Shown here: positions 25,015 to 34,500 of the stretch, piece by piece
How the letters are laid out: the number at the start of each line of letters is the position of its first letter
Position numbering within the stretch: position 1 is the stretch's first letter
Assembly (NCBI RefSeq): GCF_039537985.1
Contig: NZ_BAABBN010000002.1
Span: 1 to 64,000 of the forward strand
Length of the DNA: 64,000 nucleotides
Direction of reading: 5' to 3'
Source of the DNA: Litoribacillus peritrichatus
Lineage (GTDB): Bacteria > Pseudomonadota > Gammaproteobacteria > Pseudomonadales > Litoribrevibacteraceae
Made by a program: the position numbers and the translations under genes
The notes under the pieces: generated by a model
Seen by the model: only the letters and a program-made list of their open reading frames with translations
Databases searched by the model: none
Told to the model about the DNA's origin: nothing

Positions 25015-26373
25015 GTGAGTTTAATAACGACGGATAAGTATTCAGTCATTGTTGGGTTAGGCCTTTCAGGTCTCTCGTGTGCTCGTTATTTAACTCGCCT
25101 TGGCCAGCGCTTTGTGGTGATGGATACACGTAATGAACCGCCTTTGTTGAATAAGCTCAAGGAGTCTTGTCCTGGCGTTAAGGTGATTGCCGGGGAACTG
25201 GATGTTTCTATTTTGGAGGGAGCATCATCGGTGATAGTCGGGCCTGGCCTGGATACGCAACAAGCGCCGTTTAAAGCACTGATTGATCAAGGTGTGGATG
25301 TTGTTGGGGATATTGAGTTGTTTGCTCGCGCTGTTCAAGCGCCTGTCATTGCAATTACCGGTTCTAACGGCAAAAGCACGGTAACGACACTCGTTGGGGA
25401 AATGGCCGAAGCAGCTGGCCTGAATGTGAAGGTTGGCGGCAATATTGGTGTTCCGGCATTGGATTTATTGACCCCGACCCCTGTTGACTTGTACGTCCTT
25501 GAGTTGTCGAGTTTTCAGCTGGAAACAACTTATAGCTTGAAGCCCAAAGCCGCGACAGTTCTGAATTTGCAGGCGGATCATATGGATCGTTATGGCAATA
25601 TGGTTGCGTACCATAAAGCGAAGCAGCGAATCTATCGACATTGCGGTTGTTCGGTCTGGAATAAAAAAGACATGTTGACTCAGCCGTTACTGGGGTCTGA
25701 CTCAAGTTCGGTGGTATTTACCACTGATGAGCCTGATCTGGCTGAATTTGGTTTAAAGCAGGTGGATGACCAACTGTGGTTAATGAAAGGTCAAAAACCT
25801 TTGGTGTCTGAGCAACAACTGAAGGTGAAGGGGCGTCATAATTTGGCCAACGTATTGGCAGCAATGGCACTGGGGGATGCGGCCGGTATTCCCATGGAGG
25901 CCATGATCGAGGCCTCCATTAACTTTACAGGCTTGGCACATCGCTGCGAGTGGTTGAAAGAAATTAATGGGCGAACCTTCATTAATGACTCAAAGGGAAC
26001 CAATGTAGGCGCGACAAAGGCAGCCATTGAGGGCTTGGCCAGCGACAGTAAAAATATTGTTTTGATTGCTGGTGGTGTTGGCAAAGGCGCCGATTTTGGC
26101 GAGTTAGGCGCTGCGTTGGCTGCACATTGTAAGGCTATGGTGGTGTTTGGTGAAGATCAGCAGGAAATAGCTGATGCGGTTCCGGAGTCGGTCAATGTAC
26201 AACGTGCAAATGGCCTGGAGCATGCTCTTCAACAAGCTGTGGACGCATCAGAGAAGGGCGATGTTGTGTTATTTTCGCCGGCGTGTGCCAGCTTCGATAT
26301 GTTCCGTAACTTTGAGCACCGGGGGCAGGTTTTCTCGGGCTTGGTTGAACAGCTCGGTGAAATAAATGACTAG
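25015..26373 (+). CDS. murD: UDP-MurNAc-L-alanine D-glutamate ligase
   Basis: Cytoplasmic Mur ligase adding D-glutamate. The N-terminal domain has the GLGLSGLSCARYL nucleotide-like fold, the P-loop is AITGSNGKSTVTTLVGEM, and FINDSKGTNVGATKAAIEGL is the MurD C-domain signature. It begins with GTG at 25015, which places MSLITTDKYSVIVGLG at the expected position. 452 residues. There is a 29-base gap after mraY and an eight-base overlap with ftsW. Confidence 0.97.
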   Translation: MSLITTDKYSVIVGLGLSGLSCARYLTRLGQRFVVMDTRNEPPLLNKLKESCPGVKVIAGELDVSILEGASSVIVGPGLDTQQAPFKALIDQGVDVVGDIELFARAVQAPVIAITGSNGKSTVTTLVGEMAEAAGLNVKVGGNIGVPALDLLTPTPVDLYVLELSSFQLETTYSLKPKAATVLNLQADHMDRYGNMVAYHKAKQRIYRHCGCSVWNKKDMLTQPLLGSDSSSVVFTTDEPDLAEFGLKQVDDQLWLMKGQKPLVSEQQLKVKGRHNLANVLAAMALGDAAGIPMEAMIEASINFTGLAHRCEWLKEINGRTFINDSKGTNVGATKAAIEGLASDSKNIVLIAGGVGKGADFGELGAALAAHCKAMVVFGEDQQEIADAVPESVNVQRANGLEHALQQAVDASEKGDVVLFSPACASFDMFRNFEHRGQVFSGLVEQLGEIND

Positions 26374-27559
26374 TCTCGCAGACCGTTATAGTTCATCGCG
26401 GCAATGGCAGTTGCCGTTTGATGGTCTTTTGACTATGAGTGTTTTGCTGTTGTTGACGATTGGCACTGTGTGCATGACTTCAGCGTCGACAGAAATCGCT
26501 GCGGGAAATTATAAAAATGAATTCTTTCATATTAAACGCCATTTAATTTATTTAACGATCGGGATGGTGGCTGCATTTGCTACTTTATCGATTCCGATTC
26601 GGCTGTACCGAGAAATGAGTTGGTTGGCTTTGGGGCTTGGCTTTGCCTTACTGGTGCTGGTTTTAGTGCCGGGTATTGGTCGAGATGTGAACGGAAGTAC
26701 CCGCTGGATTGGTCTTGGTGGCTTTAATATACAGGCTTCAGAAATCGCCAAAGTGAGCATGGTGATCTATACCGCCTCTTATTTGGTGAGACATCTGGAT
26801 GAAGTAAGGACTCGCTATTCAGGTTTTCTTCGGCCGGTATTAGTACTGGGCGCGTTTGTTTTTCTGTTGCTTTTGGAGCCTGATTTTGGTGCTGCTGTTG
26901 TTATGTTAAGCGCCTTTATGGCCATGATGTTTTTGGCAGGAGTTAAAGCGTCGCACTTCTTTTTGTCCATTGTGGTTTGTTTAGTAGGTGTGGTAGGTAT
27001 TGCGGTATCACAGCCATACAGGATGGCTCGTTTGCAGTCATTCTTGGACCCTTGGGACGCAGACATACAGTTTGGCAGTGGTTATCAGCTTACCCAGGCT
27101 TTGATTGCTTTTGGACGTGGTGATTGGTTTGGTGTCGGTTTGGGTAACAGTATGCAGAAACTGTACTTCCTGCCTGAAGCGCATACGGATTTTGTATTTG
27201 CCATTATTGCTGAAGAAATGGGGGCGGTGGGGGCCATCGGTGTTTTGTTGCTATTTGCTGTTTTTGCTTGGCGCGCGATCACCATTGGCAGAAAAGCGGA
27301 AGAAAAAGGTCTGTTGTTTAATGCGTATATGGCGTACGGCTTATCTATGATTTTTGCGATGCAGGCGATCATTAATATCGGTGTTAATACGGGAACGCTC
27401 CCTACCAAAGGATTGACGTTACCATTTTTGAGTTATGGCGGAAGCAGTTTGATTATTAGTTGTGTGGCTGCGGCCATTATTTTACGTATAGATTATGAAA
27501 CCCGACTTGATAAATCAGGAAATAGTGCGCCTCAAGAGGAGGTGACGAATGGACGCTAG
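26366..27559 (+). CDS. ftsW: Septal peptidoglycan glycosyltransferase FtsW
   Basis: A 397-residue SEDS-family membrane protein that polymerises glycan strands at the septum with FtsI. Ten membrane segments. Conserved SEDS blocks are GRDVNGSTRWIGLGGFNIQASEIAK, LEPDFGAAVV (with the catalytic aspartate), GSGYQLTQALIAFGRGDWFGVGLGNS, HTDFVFAIIAEEMG and LPFLSYGGSSL. The FtsW choice over RodA follows from its location between murD and murG. It overlaps both neighbours (8 and 11 bases). Confidence 0.97.
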   Translation: MTSLADRYSSSRQWQLPFDGLLTMSVLLLLTIGTVCMTSASTEIAAGNYKNEFFHIKRHLIYLTIGMVAAFATLSIPIRLYREMSWLALGLGFALLVLVLVPGIGRDVNGSTRWIGLGGFNIQASEIAKVSMVIYTASYLVRHLDEVRTRYSGFLRPVLVLGAFVFLLLLEPDFGAAVVMLSAFMAMMFLAGVKASHFFLSIVVCLVGVVGIAVSQPYRMARLQSFLDPWDADIQFGSGYQLTQALIAFGRGDWFGVGLGNSMQKLYFLPEAHTDFVFAIIAEEMGAVGAIGVLLLFAVFAWRAITIGRKAEEKGLLFNAYMAYGLSMIFAMQAIINIGVNTGTLPTKGLTLPFLSYGGSSLIISCVAAAIILRIDYETRLDKSGNSAPQEEVTNGR

Positions 27560-28640
27560 CTGGTCGGGTAAAACCCTGTTGGTGATGGCGGGTGGCACAG
27601 GCGGCCATATTTATCCTGCGTTGGCATGTGCTCAACGGGTTATTGAGCAGGGTGGTCGTGTTTGCTGGCTTGGTACAAAGCGTGGCCTGGAGTCTCAAAT
27701 AGTGCCGGCAGCAGGCATTAACATTGAGTACATAGACATTGCAGGCTTAAGGGGAAATGGTGTCTTGGGGTGGTTAAAAGCGCCGTTTCGGATTTTGAAA
27801 GCCATTGGGCAAGCCATGCAGGTGATGAGTCGCGTTAAACCGGATGTAGTATTAGGAATGGGTGGCTTTGTTACCGGACCGGGAGGCGTTGCTGCTCGGG
27901 CTAAGGGTATACCTCTGGTGATTCACGAGCAGAATGCCATTCCCGGACTGACGAATAAACTGTTGGCCCGAATTTCAAATAGAGTATTGGAAGCGTTTCC
28001 GGACACTTTTGAATCTGCGGATGCCTGCACAGGTAACCCAATTCGTGAAGAATTGATTTGTGACCAGTCGCCCGAACAGCGCAAGGTAGGGCAACAAGGC
28101 ACAGTAAGCATACTGGTAGTGGGTGGTAGCCTGGGTGCCGTTGCGATGAATCGAATGGTGCCCGCTGCACTGGCCGATTTAATGCGTAAAGGGATTACGT
28201 TTCAGGTGCTTCATCAGACGGGTAAAAAGAATTTAGAGGAAACACAGCGCCTGTATCGTGAGCTAGACATTTCAGCAGAGGTAGTGCCGTACATTGAAGA
28301 TATGAAAACCGCCTACTTAAACGCTGACTTGGTGATTTGTCGTTCCGGGGCATTGACTGTGTCAGAGTTAATGTCCGTTGGGGTTGGCTCGGTTTTGGTG
28401 CCATTTCCGTTTGCGGTGGATGATCACCAGACTGCAAATGCAAAGTATATCGAAGATGTGGCGGGAGGGGTGATTTGCCAACAAGGCAGCACATCTCCCG
28501 AAGCATTAAGTGCTCTATTGAGCTCATTTATTGAACAAGATCGTTTATTGATGATGGCAACCAACGCCTGGAATAACCGTAAAACAGAAGCGGCAGGGTT
28601 GGTATTGAATCATTGTCAGGAGTTAATCAATGTCAAATGA
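27549..28640 (+). CDS. murG: UDP-GlcNAc:lipid I GlcNAc transferase
   Basis: Peripheral inner-membrane GT28 glycosyltransferase making lipid II. The N-terminal glycine-rich loop MAGGTGGHIYPALACA and the second G loop GMGGFVTGPGG are present, as are HEQNAIPGLTNK and the donor-binding CRSGALTVSELMSVG block. 363 residues, normal. Overlaps ftsW and murC by 11 bases each. Confidence 0.98.
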   Translation: MDASWSGKTLLVMAGGTGGHIYPALACAQRVIEQGGRVCWLGTKRGLESQIVPAAGINIEYIDIAGLRGNGVLGWLKAPFRILKAIGQAMQVMSRVKPDVVLGMGGFVTGPGGVAARAKGIPLVIHEQNAIPGLTNKLLARISNRVLEAFPDTFESADACTGNPIREELICDQSPEQRKVGQQGTVSILVVGGSLGAVAMNRMVPAALADLMRKGITFQVLHQTGKKNLEETQRLYRELDISAEVVPYIEDMKTAYLNADLVICRSGALTVSELMSVGVGSVLVPFPFAVDDHQTANAKYIEDVAGGVICQQGSTSPEALSALLSSFIEQDRLLMMATNAWNNRKTEAAGLVLNHCQELINVK

Positions 28641-30090
28641 CAAGCAAAGTATTAAATCTGCCGGTTGGGATGTACCGGAAATGCGCAGAATTCGCACCAT
28701 TCATTTTGTCGGAATCGGCGGTGTGGGAATGTGTGGCATTGCCGAGGTCTTGTTAAACCAGGGTTATCGGATTACAGGATCGGATCTTAAGTCGTCAGTG
28801 AATACACAGCGGTTAGAATCGCTAGGAGCGAAGATCTTTATCGGGCATGCAGCAGAACATGTTGCAGGTTGTGATGTTATCGTTGTGTCCAGTGCGGTTG
28901 ATACCACCAACCCGGAAGTCGCCGAAGCTTTGGATAATCGTATCCCGGTTGTACCTCGAGCTGAAATGTTGGCGGAGTTAATGCGATATCGTCATGGGAT
29001 TGCGGTGGCGGGTACGCACGGTAAAACAACGACGACCAGCTTAGTGTCTTCTGTGTTAGCAGAGGGCGGTTTGGACCCAACCTTTGTGATTGGCGGAAAG
29101 TTAAACAGTGCCGGCACCAATGCAAAGCTGGGGGCGAGTCGTTACTTAGTGGCTGAGGCGGATGAAAGTGATGCATCCTTTCTTCACTTGCAGCCGATGA
29201 CGGCCATTGTGACCAATATCGATGCAGACCATATGGAAACCTATGGTGGCGATTTCTCCAAGTTGGAGCATACGTTCATTGAGTTTTTGCACAACCTGCC
29301 TTTTTATGGCTTGGCAGTGGTTTGCGTGGATGATCCGGTCATTGAGCAGCTGTTACCCCGAATCAGCCGTCAGACGGTGACTTACGGTATTGAAAACAGC
29401 CAAGCGGATTATCGGGCGACCAATATCGTACAAGATCAAAAGAAAGTGACTTTCACTGCAGTAAGGCCGGAAGGTAAGGCGCCGCTTGATATCGAACTGC
29501 ACATGCCAGGCAAACACAATGTGCTGAATGCTTTAGCTACCATTGCCGTTGCCACGGATGAAGGTATTTCAGATGAGGCGATTGTGGCAGGTTTGGCTCA
29601 GTTTAAAGGCGTAGGTCGACGTTTTCAGGTGTATGGTGAATTTGAGACAGGCCAGGGCCAGGTCATGTTGGTGGATGATTACGGTCATCACCCACGAGAG
29701 GTGGCCGTGACGATCGCAGCCATTCGAGATGGTTGGCCGGATCGACGTTTGGTGACTTTGTATCAGCCTCATCGTTACTCAAGGACTCGCGATTTGTATG
29801 AAGACTTCGTGCAGGTTCTGTCTGAAACCGATGGTTTGGTTTTGATGGAGGTTTATCCGGCCGGTGAAAAAGTGGTTCCGGGTGCCGATGGACGAAGTTT
29901 GTGTCGTAGCATTCGTCAGCGAGGCCAGGTGGAACCGGTCTTTATGGAGCGAGATGATGATCCGCTTAAAGTGCTTTCGGGTGTATTGAAAGACGGCGAT
30001 ATTTTGTTAACTCAGGGGGCTGGTGACATTGGTGCTCTGGCCGCTGGTTTGGCGGATGTGAACTTAGATTTAAGCAAAGTAAAAGGTTAG
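28630..30090 (+). CDS. murC: UDP-MurNAc L-alanine ligase
   Basis: First of the Mur ligases, adding L-alanine to UDP-MurNAc. The N-terminal nucleotide-sugar site reads HFVGIGGVGMCGIAEVL, the ATP loop is AGTHGKTTTTSLV, and the C-domain has VDDYGHHPREVAVTI and YQPHRYSRTRDL. 486 residues, normal. It lies in the invariant murG-murC-ddlB order. Confidence 0.98.
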   Translation: MSNDKQSIKSAGWDVPEMRRIRTIHFVGIGGVGMCGIAEVLLNQGYRITGSDLKSSVNTQRLESLGAKIFIGHAAEHVAGCDVIVVSSAVDTTNPEVAEALDNRIPVVPRAEMLAELMRYRHGIAVAGTHGKTTTTSLVSSVLAEGGLDPTFVIGGKLNSAGTNAKLGASRYLVAEADESDASFLHLQPMTAIVTNIDADHMETYGGDFSKLEHTFIEFLHNLPFYGLAVVCVDDPVIEQLLPRISRQTVTYGIENSQADYRATNIVQDQKKVTFTAVRPEGKAPLDIELHMPGKHNVLNALATIAVATDEGISDEAIVAGLAQFKGVGRRFQVYGEFETGQGQVMLVDDYGHHPREVAVTIAAIRDGWPDRRLVTLYQPHRYSRTRDLYEDFVQVLSETDGLVLMEVYPAGEKVVPGADGRSLCRSIRQRGQVEPVFMERDDDPLKVLSGVLKDGDILLTQGAGDIGALAAGLADVNLDLSKVKG

Positions 30091-30098
30091 GAAAGTCT

Positions 30099-31025
30099 AT
30101 GAGCGTAGCAGAGTCGTTTGGCAAGGTTGCCGTTTTGTTCGGCGGAAGTTCAGCCGAACGGGAAGTTTCCCTTAAAAGTGGCCATGCGGTTTGCGAGGCC
30201 CTGTCGCAAGCAAACGTAGACTTTGAAGCAATCGATGCGACCGGTGACTGGATGCAACGTTTGATGGAAGGCGGGTTTGAGCGAGTTTTTAATGCGCTTC
30301 ACGGTCGAGGCGGCGAAGATGGTAAAGTTCAGGGCTTTCTGGAATGTTTAGGAATGCCATACACCGGGAGTGGAGTAACCGCCTCGGCGGTGGCTATGGA
30401 TAAGGCACTGACCAAACACATTTGGGTTGGGAATGGCATTTCCACCCCAAAATACGAAGCCGTTACGGACCAAACGGATGTGGCAGGGCTGTCGGAGCGG
30501 TTGTCGCTTCCATTGATCGTTAAGCCCGCCCATGAAGGCTCAAGTATTGGCATGAGCAAAGTCACTTCGTGGGAAGCGCTGAAAGAGGCAATTGAGGCCG
30601 CTCGTGCACTGGACAGTGTTGTGCTGGTGGAAGAGTGGGTGACGGGCAGTGAGTACACCATTGCGGTTTTGAATGGAAAGGCGTTACCGGTTATTAAGCT
30701 AGAAACCGATCACAGTTTTTACGATTACGATGCTAAGTATTTGTCCAATGATACTAAGTATTTATTGCCTTGCGAATTACCTCAAGCAGAGGAAGATTTT
30801 CTTCGTGAGTTGGCCGTCAAAGCGACGGATGCGCTGGCGTGTAAAGGTTGGTGTCGAGTGGATGCCATGCGTGATGAGGCCACTGGCGAGTTTTATTTAT
30901 TGGAAGTTAATACCGTGCCGGGCATGACAGACCACAGTTTAGTGCCAATGGCGGCAGCAGCCACAGGAATGGACTTTAAAGCACTGGTGCTTGACGTCTT
31001 ATCCAAAGCGTCGTTGAAAGGGTGA
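30099..31025 (+). CDS. ddlB: D-alanine--D-alanine ligase
   Basis: ATP-grasp enzyme producing the D-Ala-D-Ala dipeptide used by MurF. The substrate loop VLFGGSSAEREVSLKSG, HGRGGEDGKVQGFLE, VKPAHEGSSIGMSKV (ATP-binding) and LEVNTVPGMTDHSLVP are all present, and the family's Tyr-Lys-Ser-type active site is intact. 308 residues. Position between murC and ftsQ makes it the DdlB form. Eight bases after murC and six before ftsQ. Confidence 0.98.
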   Translation: MSVAESFGKVAVLFGGSSAEREVSLKSGHAVCEALSQANVDFEAIDATGDWMQRLMEGGFERVFNALHGRGGEDGKVQGFLECLGMPYTGSGVTASAVAMDKALTKHIWVGNGISTPKYEAVTDQTDVAGLSERLSLPLIVKPAHEGSSIGMSKVTSWEALKEAIEAARALDSVVLVEEWVTGSEYTIAVLNGKALPVIKLETDHSFYDYDAKYLSNDTKYLLPCELPQAEEDFLRELAVKATDALACKGWCRVDAMRDEATGEFYLLEVNTVPGMTDHSLVPMAAAATGMDFKALVLDVLSKASLKG

Positions 31026-31031
31026 TGAAAG

Positions 31032-31883
31032 ATGGCTGGTGAAACGACTTCGGCAGTCAGTACGCCAAGGCGAGGCGCCAGCCGAAAAGTAACAGAGCGA
31101 GAGCCCAGGAAGCCTCGTAAAAAGGTTCGGTTGGATTGGTTTTCGCGTATCCCATGGTCTGTTTTAGTGGTTGTGATGTTTGTGTCGGGCTTTATCTACA
31201 GCGCTTTGTTTTTGGGTAAAGAATTTATTGCGTTTTTAGATCGTCCGATAGTGAACGTTGCAATTTCAGGTGATGTGGCTCATGTAGATAGTCGTGCACT
31301 GAAACAAAACGTACTGGAATTTGGTCAGAAAGGCTTTTTGTCTTCGGACATGGAGCAGCTCAGGCAAGAAACAGAGCGTCGGGGCTGGATTAAAACGGTC
31401 GTCGTGAAGCGGTTTTGGCCTTACGGAGTAGAGCTGGTTTTAACAGAGCATACACCGGTTGCCCGTTGGGGTGAAAGGGCCTTGTTGAGCGCTGAAGGTG
31501 AGGTGTTTGAAGTAGTGGATACCGCGCCGTTTTCAGGGTTGCCAGTACTGGACGGTTCGATAGGTCAAGAGCTGGAGCTGATGGCAACGTACAGTGATTT
31601 GAACCGTCAGTTATCGACGGTGGGATTGTCGATTGAATCGCTGACTCAATCGAGTCGAGGTGCTTGGCAGCTCACCTGTCGTAATGAGCTTAAGCTGAAT
31701 TTAGGCCGGGATCGACTGAATGAAAAGATGAATAAGTTTGTCAAAGTTTATCGGTTAGCTTTGCATAAAAAGATCGAAGAAATAGAACAGGTTGATTTGC
31801 GATATACCAATGGTCTGGCGGTGGCTTGGAAGCCATCAGAACAAGATAATAACGGTACATTGCGACAAAAGGTTGATACATAA
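31032..31883 (+). CDS. ftsQ: Cell division protein FtsQ
   Basis: A 283-residue bitopic divisome protein that links FtsB/FtsL to the early division ring. A long basic cytoplasmic tail (GASRKVTEREPRKPRKKVRLDW) precedes one membrane helix (WSVLVVVMFVSGFIYSALFLG). The POTRA domain begins at about residue 70 (VNVAISGDVAHVDSRAL), followed by the FtsQ beta domain with KRFWPYGVELVLTEHTPVARWG. The sequence is divergent but the order ddlB-ftsQ-ftsA is diagnostic. Confidence 0.96.
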   Translation: MAGETTSAVSTPRRGASRKVTEREPRKPRKKVRLDWFSRIPWSVLVVVMFVSGFIYSALFLGKEFIAFLDRPIVNVAISGDVAHVDSRALKQNVLEFGQKGFLSSDMEQLRQETERRGWIKTVVVKRFWPYGVELVLTEHTPVARWGERALLSAEGEVFEVVDTAPFSGLPVLDGSIGQELELMATYSDLNRQLSTVGLSIESLTQSSRGAWQLTCRNELKLNLGRDRLNEKMNKFVKVYRLALHKKIEEIEQVDLRYTNGLAVAWKPSEQDNNGTLRQKVDT

Positions 31884-31895
31884 ATTAAGGAACAT

Positions 31896-31911
31896 CCGAA
31901 GCGTGCTTCGG
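31896..31911. promoter_or_regulatory. Hairpin in the ftsQ-ftsA spacer
   Basis: CCGAAGC and GCTTCGG are perfect 7-base arms separated by GT (effective loop of four or more bases). It lies in the 50-base spacer, 22 bases before the ftsA start codon and upstream of its GAGGAA ribosome site. No T run follows, so it is not a terminator; it could affect mRNA stability or processing. Confidence 0.4.
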
Positions 31912-31933
31912 TGAAAAGAGGAATTGCCTAGCT

Positions 31934-33172
31934 ATGGTTGCATCAGGAACCATGATTGTCGGTTTAGACATTGGTACATCGAAAGTCGTTGCGATTGTTG
32001 GTGCAACTGCAGATGACGGAAGTATTGAAATTGTTGGTATTGGCTCACACCCTTCTCGTGGCATGAAGAAAGGGGTTGTAGTGAATATTGAATCCACAGT
32101 GCAGTCCATTCAGCGTGCGGTTGAGGAAGCTGAGTTGATGGCAGGCTGTGAGATCCACTCGGTTTTTGCCGGCATTGCAGGGAATCATATTCGCAGTATG
32201 AACTCTCATGGCATTGTTGCAATTAAAGACAGAGAAGTGATGCAAGCGGATCTTGAGCGGGTGATTGAAGCTGCAAAAGCGGTGGCGATCCCGGCGGATC
32301 AGAAGATCCTGCATATTTTGCCTCAGGAATACGTGATTGATAACCAAGAAGGCATTAAAGAGCCCCTGGGTATGTCTGGTGTTCGGTTAGAAGCAAAAGT
32401 GCACCTGGTGACGTGTGCGGATAATGCGGCGCAAAACATTGAGAAGTGCGTACGTCGCTGCACTTTGGAAGTGGATGATGTGATTTTGGAGCAGCTGGCT
32501 TCAAGTTATGCTGTATTGACCGAAGATGAAAAAGAACTGGGTGTCTGTATGGTTGATATTGGTGGTGGTACCACTGATATCGCAGTGTTTACGGAAGGCG
32601 CGATTCGTCATACCGCAGTGATTCCGATTGCGGGCGATCAGGTGACGAATGACATTGCGATGGCGTTGAGAACGCCAACTCAGCACGCAGAAGAAATCAA
32701 GATGAAGTACGCCTGTGCTTTGACCACGATTGCTGGTGCTGATGAAACCATCAAAGTGCCGAGTGTTGGAGACCGACCACCAAGGGATTTATCCCGACAG
32801 GCGTTGGCCGAAGTGGTTGAACCTCGCTATGAAGAATTGTTTACCTTAATTCAGGCAGAGCTGCGTCGAAGCGGCTTTGAAGACCTGATCCCGGCGGGCG
32901 TTGTTTTGACCGGTGGGACTGCAAAAATGGAAGGTGTTGTGGAACTGGCGGAGGAAATTTTTCATATGCCGGTTCGCTTAGCAGTACCTCAGGGAGTGAC
33001 CGGGTTGACGGACGTGGTTCGTAATCCTATCTACTCAACGGCGGTTGGACTGTTGCAGTATGGCCGCAAAACGTTGGAAGAAAGTGCTGTAAGTTCAGGG
33101 GAAGTACTACACGTTTCAGAGGATGAGGGCGTGGTAAGTAAGCTGAAGAAATGGTTTCAAGGAAACTTTTAA
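31934..33172 (+). CDS. ftsA: Cell division protein FtsA
   Basis: Actin-like ATPase tethering FtsZ to the membrane. The nucleotide-binding blocks are VGLDIGTSKVVAIVG, VDIGGGTTDIAVF and LTGGTAKMEGV. The 1C domain lies between. The C terminus SKLKKWFQGNF is the amphipathic membrane-targeting helix. 412 residues, close to E. coli (420). Start chosen for the GAGGAA site 10 bases upstream. Confidence 0.98.
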   Translation: MVASGTMIVGLDIGTSKVVAIVGATADDGSIEIVGIGSHPSRGMKKGVVVNIESTVQSIQRAVEEAELMAGCEIHSVFAGIAGNHIRSMNSHGIVAIKDREVMQADLERVIEAAKAVAIPADQKILHILPQEYVIDNQEGIKEPLGMSGVRLEAKVHLVTCADNAAQNIEKCVRRCTLEVDDVILEQLASSYAVLTEDEKELGVCMVDIGGGTTDIAVFTEGAIRHTAVIPIAGDQVTNDIAMALRTPTQHAEEIKMKYACALTTIAGADETIKVPSVGDRPPRDLSRQALAEVVEPRYEELFTLIQAELRRSGFEDLIPAGVVLTGGTAKMEGVVELAEEIFHMPVRLAVPQGVTGLTDVVRNPIYSTAVGLLQYGRKTLEESAVSSGEVLHVSEDEGVVSKLKKWFQGNF

Positions 33173-33218
33173 GATTTTAAACAATAAGAAGATTGCGTTC
33201 GTTTAAAGGAGAAACAAA

Positions 33219-34388
33219 ATGTCTAATATGTTCGAGCTGGTGGATAACGTTCCTAACCAGGCAACTATTAAAGTAGTAGGTGTTGGTGGCGGTGGTGGTA
33301 ACGCTGTTTGCTATATGGTGGATAACCATATTGAAGGCGTGGACTTCATTTGTGCCAATACCGATGCTCAAGCATTAAAAAAGAATATGGCAAAAGCCAT
33401 TTTGCAGTTGGGTAATGAACTGACTAAAGGACTTGGCGCTGGAGCTAATCCTGAAGTGGGTCGCCAGGCAGCGATTGAAGATCGTGAGCGTATCGTGGAA
33501 GTTTTACACGGTGCTGATATGGTATTTATTACCGCTGGCATGGGTGGTGGTACAGGCACAGGTGCTGCACCGATTGTTGCTGAAGTGGCCCGTGATATGG
33601 GGATTCTGACAGTAGCGGTTGTTACAAAACCGTTCCCGTTTGAAGGCCGTAAGCGCATGAAAATTGCGGAAGAAGGCATTAAAGAGCTGTCTCAGCATGT
33701 GGACTCTTTAATTACCATTCCGAATGAAAAATTGCTGACCGTTCTGGGTAAAAGCACCAGCTTGATGGATGCATTTAAAGCAGCGAACGATGTATTGCTG
33801 GGTGCGGTTCAAGGCATTGCTGATCTTATTACTCATCCGGGTGTGATCAACGTTGACTTTGCAGACGTTAAAACGGTGATGTCTGAAATGGGTCTGGCGA
33901 TGATGGGCACAGGCGTTGCCTCCGGTGAAGACCGAGCGGCAGAGGCTGCTGAAGCGGCTATTCGCAGTCCGTTATTGGATGATATCGACCTGAATGGTGC
34001 GCGCGGTATTTTGGTTAACATCACGGGCGGCCCGGAGTTGGGTCTGGGTGAGTTCGCACAAGTTGGTGAAATCGTTGAAGATATTGCTTCTGAAACGGCT
34101 ACGGTAGTTGTGGGTACGTCCATTGATCCAGAAATGACCGATGAAATCAAAGTCACTGTTGTGGCGACAGGCATTGGTAGCGCACACATGGTTGAGAAAC
34201 CAGTGAAAGTTGTGGATAACACAGCGAAAGCAGCGGATGGGCAAGTGGACTATCGTCAATTGGATCGCCCGACGGTTATGCGCAATAAGCCTGTGGAAGA
34301 AGCTGCAGAAGTGGCCAAAGTGTCCGGTGGTGAAGACAGCATCGAATATTTAGATATTCCTGCTTTCCTACGTCGCCAGGCGGACTAA
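33219..34388 (+). CDS. ftsZ: Cell division protein FtsZ
   Basis: Tubulin-like GTPase forming the division ring. KVVGVGGGGGNAV starts the GTPase domain; the tubulin signature GGGTGTGAAP is near residue 109; the T7 loop NVDFADVKTVM has the catalytic aspartates. A short variable linker precedes the C-terminal peptide EYLDIPAFLRRQAD that binds FtsA and ZipA. 389 residues. A strong AAAGGAG ribosome site precedes the ATG. Last gene of the dcw cluster. Confidence 0.99.
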   Translation: MSNMFELVDNVPNQATIKVVGVGGGGGNAVCYMVDNHIEGVDFICANTDAQALKKNMAKAILQLGNELTKGLGAGANPEVGRQAAIEDRERIVEVLHGADMVFITAGMGGGTGTGAAPIVAEVARDMGILTVAVVTKPFPFEGRKRMKIAEEGIKELSQHVDSLITIPNEKLLTVLGKSTSLMDAFKAANDVLLGAVQGIADLITHPGVINVDFADVKTVMSEMGLAMMGTGVASGEDRAAEAAEAAIRSPLLDDIDLNGARGILVNITGGPELGLGEFAQVGEIVEDIASETATVVVGTSIDPEMTDEIKVTVVATGIGSAHMVEKPVKVVDNTAKAADGQVDYRQLDRPTVMRNKPVEEAAEVAKVSGGEDSIEYLDIPAFLRRQAD

Positions 34389-34450
34389 TTTGTTTATTCT
34401 GCATTTAGTAGGATACTGTAGATGAAGAGAGTGATTGCCAGGCAGTTCTT

Positions 34451-34459
34451 TGGTATACT
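34451..34459 (+). promoter_or_regulatory. Extended -10 promoter of lpxC
   Basis: TGG followed by TATACT (34454-34459) is an extended -10 element 42 bases before the lpxC ATG. No convincing -35 lies at the right spacing, which is tolerated by extended -10 promoters. It would let lpxC be expressed apart from ftsZ. Confidence 0.55.
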
Positions 34460-34500
34460 CGCGCGCCTTTGCGTACAAACAAGTGAATTTGGTGGTTGCC

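Noticed and set aside
34435..34500. Upstream extension of lpxC by 22 residues
   Set aside because: It would begin before the extended -10 element, and LpxC proteins start at the MIKQRTLK block.
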